From Bacteroidales bacterium (GTDB lineage: Bacteria > Bacteroidota > Bacteroidia > Bacteroidales > UBA932), in assembly GCA_017479265.1 (NCBI GenBank), contig JAFVCK010000068.1, forward strand, positions 1 to 50,141: a stretch of 50,141 nt of DNA, in the 5' to 3' direction. A model generated the notes under the pieces. The model had not been told where the DNA came from. It made no database searches and saw only the letters and a list, made by a program, of their open reading frames with translations. Shown piece after piece: positions 43,195-50,141 of this stretch (the first letter of the stretch is position 1; every line of letters begins with the position of its first letter). Made by a program: the position numbers and the translations under genes.

Positions 43195-46100
43195 GTGCTG
43201 AAGAAGATTCTCAAAACAGTGCTATGGCTTGTCGCCTTCATAGTCGTGCTGCTGGTCGGCGCGGCCATAGCATTGCAATCTCCTTTGGTACAGACTTATG
43301 CGGCCAAAAAGCTCATAGCCGCGCTGGAAGACAGCATAGACGGCACGATACACATAGAGAAGGTCCATTTCCGCCCCTTCAACGCCATAGTGATCAAGAA
43401 CTTCGAGATTATAGACGACAATCCCTACACCGCGGAGGCGGACACCTTCGCCAGGGCCGGAATAATAACGGCGAATTTCAAACTGACCTCCCTGCTCGAA
43501 GGTAAAGGCGTGCAAATCAGCAAAGCCTACGTCAAGGACGGATATATGCTGCTGACCATCGAACCGGGCAGCACCGACACCACTTCCACCACCAACCTCG
43601 GGAGGATATTCAGGCTGCCCGAAGAAGAAGAAGAAGAAGAGGAAGTATCCGAAGAGCCTTCGCAGACCCAGTATTTCGAGATAGCCAACGCCGTGGTGGA
43701 GAACTTCAGATATAAGATGCTGGGCTTCACCATGGACAGCGATTACCCCGAAGATGCCATCAACTGGGCCGACCTGGACATATGCAACATCAACGTCAAG
43801 GCCAGGAAACTGGGAATGAAAGGTATAGTGATGTATGGAATTTGCGACGACCTCTCCTTCAAAGAGAAGAGCGGGTTCACAATGCTGCACGGCTCCGGCG
43901 ACGTTCGGGTGGGAGAAGGCAAGACAATAATCAAGGACCTGAGAATCAACGACGGACTCTCCGACATCAGTCTTTCCGAATTCAGGATGACATATTCCGG
44001 AATTGAAGCGTTCGAAAATTACATAGAGGAAGTCAGGATGGATGCGGAGATACTGCCTTCGCGCGTGGACATGCACACCATCGGCTACTTCGCCCCTTCC
44101 ATAATGTTCATGACAGCCAACGCCAACCTCTACGGAGGCGGCTTCCACGGCACCGTGGACGACTTCACCCTTGACAAGATAAGGCTGAAGACCATAGACA
44201 GCGGCTTCGGGGCCACCCTGACGGGCAGGATGACAGGCGTACCGGACGACATGGCGATAGACGCACGCATCTACAACTCCTCGTTCACCTTCGCCCAGCT
44301 CGGAGGCTTCCTCAGCAGCATATCCCCCGTCGATATCGACTTCGGCAGCCTCGGCGGAGGCGAGACCTACAGCCTTGACGCAACGGCAAAAGGCTCCCTA
44401 GACGCATTCAGGGTCAAGGCCTCGGCCACCCCTTCGTCAGGCAAGGTCACGGCCGACATGATGATAAAGAACGTGCTCGGGGACGACCCCATAGTGATAG
44501 AGGGCCAGGCAGCGGCGGACAGGCTGAACATAGGACGGCTGGCCGGCATATCGGCCCTGGGAGAAGGCAGCCTGCGGACCAACCTGACCCTGAGGCTGCC
44601 GGAGGCAGGCATGGAAATGTACCTGGACTCCCTGCATATCAACAAGCTCACTGCCCTCGGATATCCCTATTCTGACATATCGGGAAACCTCTCCTGGACC
44701 CCGGGAGGACTGAAAGCCGACCTGTTCGGCGACGACCCCAACCTGGTGTTCACCGCCGACGCATCCTCCGTGGGCAGCCATTACAAGGCTGACATAGACG
44801 TGGGCTTCGCCGACCTGCAGCTCATGGGGCTGGACAAAAGAGGCACTTCCATGGTCAGTTTCGAAGCCATAGCCGATTTCGACCTGATATCGGGCAGTGA
44901 CTTCAGCGGAGACGTAAGGCTGGACCAGGTGCTGCTGGAGACCGCCGACGGCCTGTTCAACGTGGGCGACATACTGGTCAAGACCCGCAGCAAGGACAGC
45001 GACAACATGCTCACGGTGACCGCCCCCTTCGCCGACATAAGCTACTCGGGCTCGGCATATCTGGGCACCTTCCTGGATGATATAAAGGGTCTTACGGTTG
45101 ATTCCAAACTCCCCGCCCTTACGGGTAAGAGCATGCAGGAGTATTCCGGCAACGAATACCGTCTGCAGGGCAGGCTCCACGACAGCCGAGACCTGCTCGC
45201 CTTCGTGATGCCTGAGCTGTTCATAGCGGACAACACCGCCCTCGACCTTGACATAGACAAGGGCGGCAATCTCGGAGGACGCATCACTTCCAAACGCCTT
45301 GCATATTCGGGCAAATACCTGAAAAACATAGACTTGAAGCTGGACAACTCCTCCAGCGCCATCAACGGCAACATGGACATAGAGGAAATCAGCCTCGGAG
45401 GACTGCTGCTCAAGGCCAATTCCCTCCAGGCATACGCCGCGGACAACACCTTCGGACTGGGATACCGCTACGACAACGACACTCCCCTGGCCAACAAGGG
45501 CGAGGTGTTCATGACGGCCAAGCTCGAAAGGGACGAGAACGACTCCCTGCTGGTACACGGCTCCATACTGCCCTCCGGGATATATCTCAATTCAGACGCA
45601 TGGAGCATAGGCTCCACGGCCGTGGAATACGGAAAGGGCCGAATCAGAGTGGACAGCCTGAGAATCACCAATTCCGAGCAGTTCGTGCTGCTTGACGGAG
45701 GCTATTCCTCCACCCTGGCCGACACCTTGAGGCTGCAGCTCACTTCCTTCGACCTCGGCATGCTGAACAACCTCACTTCCTCCGACTTGGGCATCAAGGG
45801 ACTCGCCACCGGAGACGCATTCCTGACCTCACCCACTTCGGAGAAACTGGGCCTGCTGCTCAACATAGCCGTCGATTCCACCGAGGTGGCGGGGCAAAAG
45901 CTCGGCCTGCTGAAGGCCCAGTCCCTGTGGGACCAGGAGCAGAACGGATTCAGCCTGTCGCTCTACAACGAGCTGGACGGGCAGAGAAACATAGGCGCTG
46001 AAGGCTTCTACAGGCCTTCTGACAGCGGAATACAGATGATGGCCTACCTGGACAAGTTCAACGCCGGGGTCGCCCAGCCCTTCCTCGAGAGCGTGTTCAG

Positions 46101-47715
46101 CCAGATGGAAGGCACCATTTCGGGCACAGTCGGAATAGGCGGCACCTTGGACAGGCTCGACCTTTCATCCTGGAACCTGGCTATAGACGATGCTCTGCTG
46201 AGAGTGGACTACACCAATGTGCCATATAGGGTCAAAGGTCCCGTACATATTGACAATCAAGGAGTTTGGTTTGACAATGTAAGCCTGTCCGATGATTACG
46301 AAGGCCGGGGTATGGTAAGGGGAAGCATAGGCTGGGACAGGCTGCGCGACATGAGCTTCGACATACGCATTCCTTTCAGGGAAATGGAGGTGCTCAGGGT
46401 GCCCGAGGGCACGAACGACGTATTCTACGGCAATGCTTTCGGAACCGGCCACATAGACATCACCGGTCCCATGAGCAGGATAGAACTGGACGTGGACGCG
46501 GCCACGGCAAAGACGGGAGACTTCCACATTCCCCTGTCGGGCTCTGACATAGCCGGCACTTCCAACCTGCTGACTTTCAAGGAGCCTGAGCCGGATGAGG
46601 AGATAGACCCTTACGAGGAAATACAGAAAATGCTCGCCGAGGAGGAAGAGTCTTCCGTGGACCTGGCCATAAAACTGAAAGTGAATGTCAACAGGGACAC
46701 TGAAGCATTCATAGAGGTGGACAAAGCCAGCGGCAACATACTCTCAGGAAGGGGCAGCGGAGTCATAGAGGTGGACGTGGAGCCCGGCAAGGACATATTT
46801 ACCCTGGGCGGCAACTACAACATTTCCTCAGGAAAATACCATCTTGACGTGCTGAGTCTGGCAAGCAAGGACTTCCTTATAAACGACGGCAGTTCCATCA
46901 AGTTCAACGGCGATATAATGGACAGCGAACTGAACATAGACGCCACATATAAGTTGAAGGCTTCCATCGGAACTCTGATTTCAGACTCCACGGCTACGGC
47001 ACGGCGCACGGTGGAATGCGGGCTCAACATAACGGACCGCCTTTCAAGCCCGAGAATACAGTTCTCCATAAACGTACCCGACCTGGACCCGAGCACGCAG
47101 GTACTTGTGCAGGAGGCCCTCAGCGCTGACGACAAGGTGCAGAAGCAGTTCCTCAGCCTGCTGATTGCAGGCAGTTTCCTGCCTGACGAAAGAAGCGGAA
47201 TCGTGGACAACTCCACCCTGCTGAGCACCACCGTATCGGAAATAATGTCCGGGCGTCTGAACAGCATAATGCAGAAACTCGACCTGCCTCTGGACATAGG
47301 GCTCGGCCTGCAATCCAACAGCGCCGGGCAAACGTTGTACGATGTAGCCGTGTCCACCCAGCTGTTCAACAACAGGGTGGTCGTAAACGGCAACATAGGC
47401 AACAGACGGTATGCCAGCGGGAATGTCACCTCCAACGAGGTGGTGGGCGACCTGGATATAGAAATCAAGATTGACAAGAGCGGAGCATTGAGAGTCAGCC
47501 TGTTCTCACATTCCGCCGACCAATACAGCAGTTTCCTCGACAATTCGCAGAGAAACGGCCTGGGCCTTACCTACCAGAAGGAATTCGACAGTTTCGCCGA
47601 CCTGTTCAGGAGCATGTTCATGCCCAAGGCGGCAAGGGAGCAGGAAAGGATAAGGCAGCGGCAGAGCATGACCGGCGAGGACAGGCAGCATATACATATA
47701 GAAAAAGATGAATAA
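43195..47715 (+). CDS. tamB: TamB (translocation and assembly module), DUF490
   Basis: A 1506-residue AsmA/TamB-type envelope-spanning protein thought to bring lipids and help barrel insertion between the membranes. It has an N-terminal membrane anchor (WLVAFIVVLLVGAAIAL), then a very long beta-taco of strand repeats, and the C-terminal TamB (DUF490) domain with GLGLQSNSAGQTLYDVAVSTQLFNNRVVVNGN split across its conserved strands. The start is a GTG at 43195 seven bases after the previous gene; no ATG fits. A run of eight Glu with further acids (about residues 143-155) is a notable acidic insert. It overlaps the next gene by eight bases. Confidence 0.93.
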   Translation: MLKKILKTVLWLVAFIVVLLVGAAIALQSPLVQTYAAKKLIAALEDSIDGTIHIEKVHFRPFNAIVIKNFEIIDDNPYTAEADTFARAGIITANFKLTSLLEGKGVQISKAYVKDGYMLLTIEPGSTDTTSTTNLGRIFRLPEEEEEEEEVSEEPSQTQYFEIANAVVENFRYKMLGFTMDSDYPEDAINWADLDICNINVKARKLGMKGIVMYGICDDLSFKEKSGFTMLHGSGDVRVGEGKTIIKDLRINDGLSDISLSEFRMTYSGIEAFENYIEEVRMDAEILPSRVDMHTIGYFAPSIMFMTANANLYGGGFHGTVDDFTLDKIRLKTIDSGFGATLTGRMTGVPDDMAIDARIYNSSFTFAQLGGFLSSISPVDIDFGSLGGGETYSLDATAKGSLDAFRVKASATPSSGKVTADMMIKNVLGDDPIVIEGQAAADRLNIGRLAGISALGEGSLRTNLTLRLPEAGMEMYLDSLHINKLTALGYPYSDISGNLSWTPGGLKADLFGDDPNLVFTADASSVGSHYKADIDVGFADLQLMGLDKRGTSMVSFEAIADFDLISGSDFSGDVRLDQVLLETADGLFNVGDILVKTRSKDSDNMLTVTAPFADISYSGSAYLGTFLDDIKGLTVDSKLPALTGKSMQEYSGNEYRLQGRLHDSRDLLAFVMPELFIADNTALDLDIDKGGNLGGRITSKRLAYSGKYLKNIDLKLDNSSSAINGNMDIEEISLGGLLLKANSLQAYAADNTFGLGYRYDNDTPLANKGEVFMTAKLERDENDSLLVHGSILPSGIYLNSDAWSIGSTAVEYGKGRIRVDSLRITNSEQFVLLDGGYSSTLADTLRLQLTSFDLGMLNNLTSSDLGIKGLATGDAFLTSPTSEKLGLLLNIAVDSTEVAGQKLGLLKAQSLWDQEQNGFSLSLYNELDGQRNIGAEGFYRPSDSGIQMMAYLDKFNAGVAQPFLESVFSQMEGTISGTVGIGGTLDRLDLSSWNLAIDDALLRVDYTNVPYRVKGPVHIDNQGVWFDNVSLSDDYEGRGMVRGSIGWDRLRDMSFDIRIPFREMEVLRVPEGTNDVFYGNAFGTGHIDITGPMSRIELDVDAATAKTGDFHIPLSGSDIAGTSNLLTFKEPEPDEEIDPYEEIQKMLAEEEESSVDLAIKLKVNVNRDTEAFIEVDKASGNILSGRGSGVIEVDVEPGKDIFTLGGNYNISSGKYHLDVLSLASKDFLINDGSSIKFNGDIMDSELNIDATYKLKASIGTLISDSTATARRTVECGLNITDRLSSPRIQFSINVPDLDPSTQVLVQEALSADDKVQKQFLSLLIAGSFLPDERSGIVDNSTLLSTTVSEIMSGRLNSIMQKLDLPLDIGLGLQSNSAGQTLYDVAVSTQLFNNRVVVNGNIGNRRYASGNVTSNEVVGDLDIEIKIDKSGALRVSLFSHSADQYSSFLDNSQRNGLGLTYQKEFDSFADLFRSMFMPKAAREQERIRQRQSMTGEDRQHIHIEKDE

Positions 47716-48403
47716 AGGAAAACTATATCTGATACCGACCCCGCTGGGCGAAATAGAGCCGCAGGCAGTGCTTCCCGCCCCGGTGCTGGAGTTGCTGCCC
47801 CGGATACGGACCTTCGTCGTGGAGGAGACCAGGACGGCAAGGCGCTTTCTGTCCGCAGCCGGGCTCAAAGGCCACATAGGAGAGCTGGAATTCCACGAAC
47901 TCAACGAGCATACTGACCCCTCTTCGGTGAAATGCCTGGGGGCCCTGTTCGAGAACGGGAACGACGTGGGGCTGATTTCAGAGGCCGGACTTCCCGCCGT
48001 GGCTGACCCCGGAGCCCTTCTGGTGGCCCTCTGCCATGAGCTTGACATAGAGGTAGTTCCTTTCACTGGGCCTTCTTCACTCATGCTGGCCCTTATGGCA
48101 TCCGGCCTCAACGGGCAGAATTTCACATTCAACGGATACCTCCCCGCCAAGACAGAAGAGAGAAGAAGCGCGTTGCGTAATTTGGAGAAAAGACCTGGCG
48201 CACAGCTGTTTATAGAGACTCCCTACCGCAATGACGCAATGCTCGCGGACATATTGGCGGTGTGCAAGGGCACAACGAGGCTCTGCCTCGCAGCGGACAT
48301 CACCCTGCCCGACGCATTCATAAAGACACAGACCGTTTCGCAGTGGAAGAAGGCCGTCCCGGCCATAGGCAAGAGACCCTGCGTATTCATAATACAAGGC
48401 TGA
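47708..48403 (+). CDS. RsmI-like SAM-dependent methyltransferase (short paralog)
   Basis: 231 residues of the tetrapyrrole-methylase fold. GKLYLIPTPLGEIEPQAVLP replaces the usual LYVVPTPIGNLEDIT opening, and FVVEETRTARRFL and ISEAGLPAVADPG (the GAPAISDPG-like loop) are present, with VVPFTGPSSLMLALMASG. It lacks the C-terminal domain of full RsmI (about 280 residues), as does a second Bacteroidetes paralog. The target may be 16S rRNA C1402, but this shorter group may have another substrate. It starts in the tamB end and shares TGATG with mtaB. Confidence 0.85.
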   Translation: MNKGKLYLIPTPLGEIEPQAVLPAPVLELLPRIRTFVVEETRTARRFLSAAGLKGHIGELEFHELNEHTDPSSVKCLGALFENGNDVGLISEAGLPAVADPGALLVALCHELDIEVVPFTGPSSLMLALMASGLNGQNFTFNGYLPAKTEERRSALRNLEKRPGAQLFIETPYRNDAMLADILAVCKGTTRLCLAADITLPDAFIKTQTVSQWKKAVPAIGKRPCVFIIQG

Positions 48404-49653
48404 TGAAGATAGCATTCCTGACACTCGGCTGCAAGCTCAACTACGCCGAGACCTCCACATACGAACGCGGGTTCAAGGCCTGCGGAATGGAGGTCGTGCC
48501 TGCAACCCACGTGGCCGACGCATATCTCGTGAACACCTGCGCCGTGACAGGCCATTCGGAGAGCAAATGCCGCCACATGATTTCGAAATGCCACCGCCTC
48601 GCTCCCGATGCCGCTATCATAGTCACCGGCTGCTATGCGCAGCTAAGGCGTGATGAAGTGGCCGCCCTGCCGGGGGTCTTTTTGGTGTTCGGAGCCAAGG
48701 AAAAGGGCAGCGTAGTGTCCTCCAGCATGGAATTTCTGAGCGGAAAGCCGGCCTCGGAGTACAAGGCTACGGACACTCTGCCGGCCTATTCTTCGGGCGA
48801 ACGTACCCGCTCCTTCCTGAAGGTGCAGGACGGCTGCAACAACTACTGCGCATACTGCACGGTGCCCTTCGCCAGAGGCAATTCCCGCAACATACCCGTT
48901 TGCGAAGTGGTCCGCCAGGCAGAAGAAATAGCCTCCAAGGGGGTCAAGGAGATAGTGCTGACCGGGGTAAATACCGGAGACTTCGGGCGCAGCAGCGGAG
49001 AATCCTTCCTGGACCTGCTGAAGGCCCTGGACAAGGTGGAAGGCATAGAGCGCTACCGCATATCTTCCATAGAGCCCAACCTGATTACTGAGGAAATAAT
49101 AGACTGGATAGCCACAGGGACAAAGTTCCAGCCGCACTTCCATATTCCCCTGCAGGTGGGCTGCGACGAACTGCTGCGCAAGGTCGGAAGGCGCTATGAC
49201 ACAGATCTTTTCGCCTCACGCATAGACTATATCCGAAAGGTCCTGGGACAGAGGGTGTTCTTCGGCATAGACGTAATCGTGGGGCTGCCGGGAGAGACCG
49301 ACAAGATGTTCGAGCAGACCTACGTCTTCCTCCGCGACAGGATAAAGCCCGCCTTCATACATATCTTCCCCTATTCCAAGCGCCCCGGGACCCGTGCGGC
49401 GGTGATGCCCGGCCAGGTGCAGGAAAGCGTAAAGACAGCCCGCGTGAGCCGTCTCGGAGAGCTGTGCGAGGCTCTGCACATGGACTTCGTAACGCAGAAC
49501 AAAGGCCTCCCGGAGAAAGTGCTGTGGGAGTCCTCCAAACACAAAACTCCTGATGGAGAGATACTTATGGAGGGCTACACAGGCAATTACATCCGCGTCT
49601 CCGCTCCCTGGGATGCCTCGCTCATAGGAACAATCCGGGACATTGTCATATAG
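48403..49653 (+). CDS. mtaB: tRNA methylthiotransferase MtaB (ms2t6A37)
   Basis: Radical-SAM enzyme that adds methylthio to t6A37 in tRNAs reading ANN codons. From the ATG at 48403 it has 416 residues. The first cluster cysteines are C10, C46 and C77 in the UPF0004 domain; the radical-SAM CxxxCxxC is C145, C149, C152 in DGCNNYCAYC. A TRAM-like tail (ILMEGYTGNYIRV) ends it. MtaB differs from MiaB by the short opening MKIAFLTLGCKLNYAE. The start overlaps the stop of the previous gene (TGATG), and the operon ends at a hairpin. Confidence 0.93.
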   Translation: MKIAFLTLGCKLNYAETSTYERGFKACGMEVVPATHVADAYLVNTCAVTGHSESKCRHMISKCHRLAPDAAIIVTGCYAQLRRDEVAALPGVFLVFGAKEKGSVVSSSMEFLSGKPASEYKATDTLPAYSSGERTRSFLKVQDGCNNYCAYCTVPFARGNSRNIPVCEVVRQAEEIASKGVKEIVLTGVNTGDFGRSSGESFLDLLKALDKVEGIERYRISSIEPNLITEEIIDWIATGTKFQPHFHIPLQVGCDELLRKVGRRYDTDLFASRIDYIRKVLGQRVFFGIDVIVGLPGETDKMFEQTYVFLRDRIKPAFIHIFPYSKRPGTRAAVMPGQVQESVKTARVSRLGELCEALHMDFVTQNKGLPEKVLWESSKHKTPDGEILMEGYTGNYIRVSAPWDASLIGTIRDIVI

Positions 49654-49657
49654 CATT

Positions 49658-49692
49658 AAAAACCGGCCTTGCTGCAAATGCAACAAGGCCGG
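49658..49692. terminator. Hairpin between mtaB and pckA
   Basis: A strong GC-rich hairpin (arms about 49663-49675 and 49680-49692) with a tetraloop. In the minus-strand transcript one pair is G-U and a five-U run follows, so it ends pckA best; on the plus strand there is one mismatch and only a short T run, so it may be a weaker terminator for mtaB. Confidence 0.8.
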
Positions 49693-49715
49693 CTTTCATA
49701 ATATCGCCAAGTGGC

Positions 49716-50141
49716 CTAGAGCTTCGGGCCAGCCTTTACGAGGGCCTTTCCGGCGCGGTTGGACTCGTACTTGTGGAAGTTCTTGATGAACCTTCCTGCG
49801 AGGTCCTTTGCCTTCTCCTCCCACTCTGCGGCATTCTTGTAGGTGTCGCGAGGATCGAGGATACCGGTGTCAACTCCTTCGAGTTTGGTAGGAACCACGA
49901 AGTCGAAGTAAGGGATGGTCTTGGTAGGAGCGGCATCGATGCTGTGGTTGAGGATGGCATCGATGATACCACGGGTGTCGCGGATGGAGATGCGCTTGCC
50001 TGTACCGTTCCAGCCGGTGTTCACGAGGTAAGCCTTGGCACCGCTCTTCTTCATCTTCTTTACGAGCTCCTCTGCGTACTTGGTCGGGTGGAGCTCAAGG
50101 AAGGCCTGGCCGAAGCAGGCGGAGAAGGTCGGGGTAGGTTC
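49716..50141 (-). CDS. pckA: Phosphoenolpyruvate carboxykinase (ATP), 3' part
   Basis: The last 141 codons of the ATP-type PEP carboxykinase; the 5' end lies beyond the right edge. The reading frame stays open to the edge and begins [14 protein letters not shown], then [15 protein letters not shown] (the adenine-binding region) and the [15 protein letters not shown] end segment, all typical. In this anaerobe it probably carboxylates PEP to oxaloacetate on the route to succinate. It is expressed on the minus strand and ends at the shared hairpin. Confidence 0.95.
   Translation of the reverse strand, partial: EPTPTFSACFGQAFLELHPTKYAEELVKKMKKSGAKAYLVNTGWNGTGKRISIRDTRGIIDAILNHSIDAAPTKTIPYFDFVVPTKLEGVDTGILDPRDTYKNAAEWEEKAKDLAGRFIKNFHKYESNRAGKALVKAGPKL

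Noticed and set aside
44437-45558. A 373-codon minus-strand frame opposite tamB
   Set aside because: It lies within the tamB coding sequence, and its protein is a shadow with many Val/Gln and no domain.

Overview
The window reads as a chromosomal stretch of a Bacteroidales-type bacterium. The signs are the promoter grammar (TAnnTTTG -7 boxes, several with a TTTG box 19-20 bases upstream), a TonB-dependent receptor paired with a DUF4249 lipoprotein, a NigD-like lipoprotein, the nadK-uppS-bamA-ompH order, a Bacteroidetes-type omega subunit and many lipoproteins with short S-C lipoboxes. The base composition is fairly GC-rich and most genes favour ATA for isoleucine, which suggests one of the uncultured gut Bacteroidales rather than Bacteroides itself; that placement is inference. 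I see no phage, insertion sequence, CRISPR array or rRNA, and almost every base is in a recognisable gene. No gene-free stretch exceeds 300 bases.

Region 1 (1-9.5 kb): gdhA, then the envelope operon nadK-uppS-bamA-ompH on the minus strand, divergent from pdxJ, then a second ompH with a LysM/periplasmic-binding-fold protein. Region 2 (9.5-18.4 kb): the minus-strand run trxB-bamD-rpoZ-recN; divergently fur-like plus a NigD-like lipoprotein; then a three-gene set (unknown lipoprotein, TonB-dependent receptor, DUF4249 lipoprotein) and tRNA-Val. Region 3 (18.4-30.1 kb): folC with a giant alpha-2-macroglobulin-like protein on the minus strand; divergently a degenerate half-PurL protein, phoH and a repeat-linker FAD-dependent lipoprotein; then a SpoU-type RNA methyltransferase.

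Region 4 (30.1-42.3 kb): glyA and ppdK, convergent, then an eight-gene minus-strand operon lolA-M20 peptidase-GH20 hexosaminidase-lysC-dapB-dapA-dapD-dapF in which most genes overlap or nearly touch. It joins lysine/diaminopimelate synthesis by the succinylase branch with envelope functions. Region 5 (42.3-50.1 kb): a plus-strand operon of an unknown small outer-membrane barrel, tamB, an RsmI-like methyltransferase and mtaB, and finally the 3' part of pckA running off the right edge.

Outer-membrane biogenesis is a common theme: BamA, BamD, two OmpH/Skp proteins, LolA and TamB are all here. The most unusual item is the protein at 25089-26195. It looks like the C-terminal half of the purine enzyme PurL with its catalytic motifs erased, expressed from a promoter that lies back to back with that of folC. 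Also notable are an aspartokinase that appears to lack its first ACT domain, a DapF with changed active-site-motif residues, and a Fur-family regulator without the CxxC zinc motifs.
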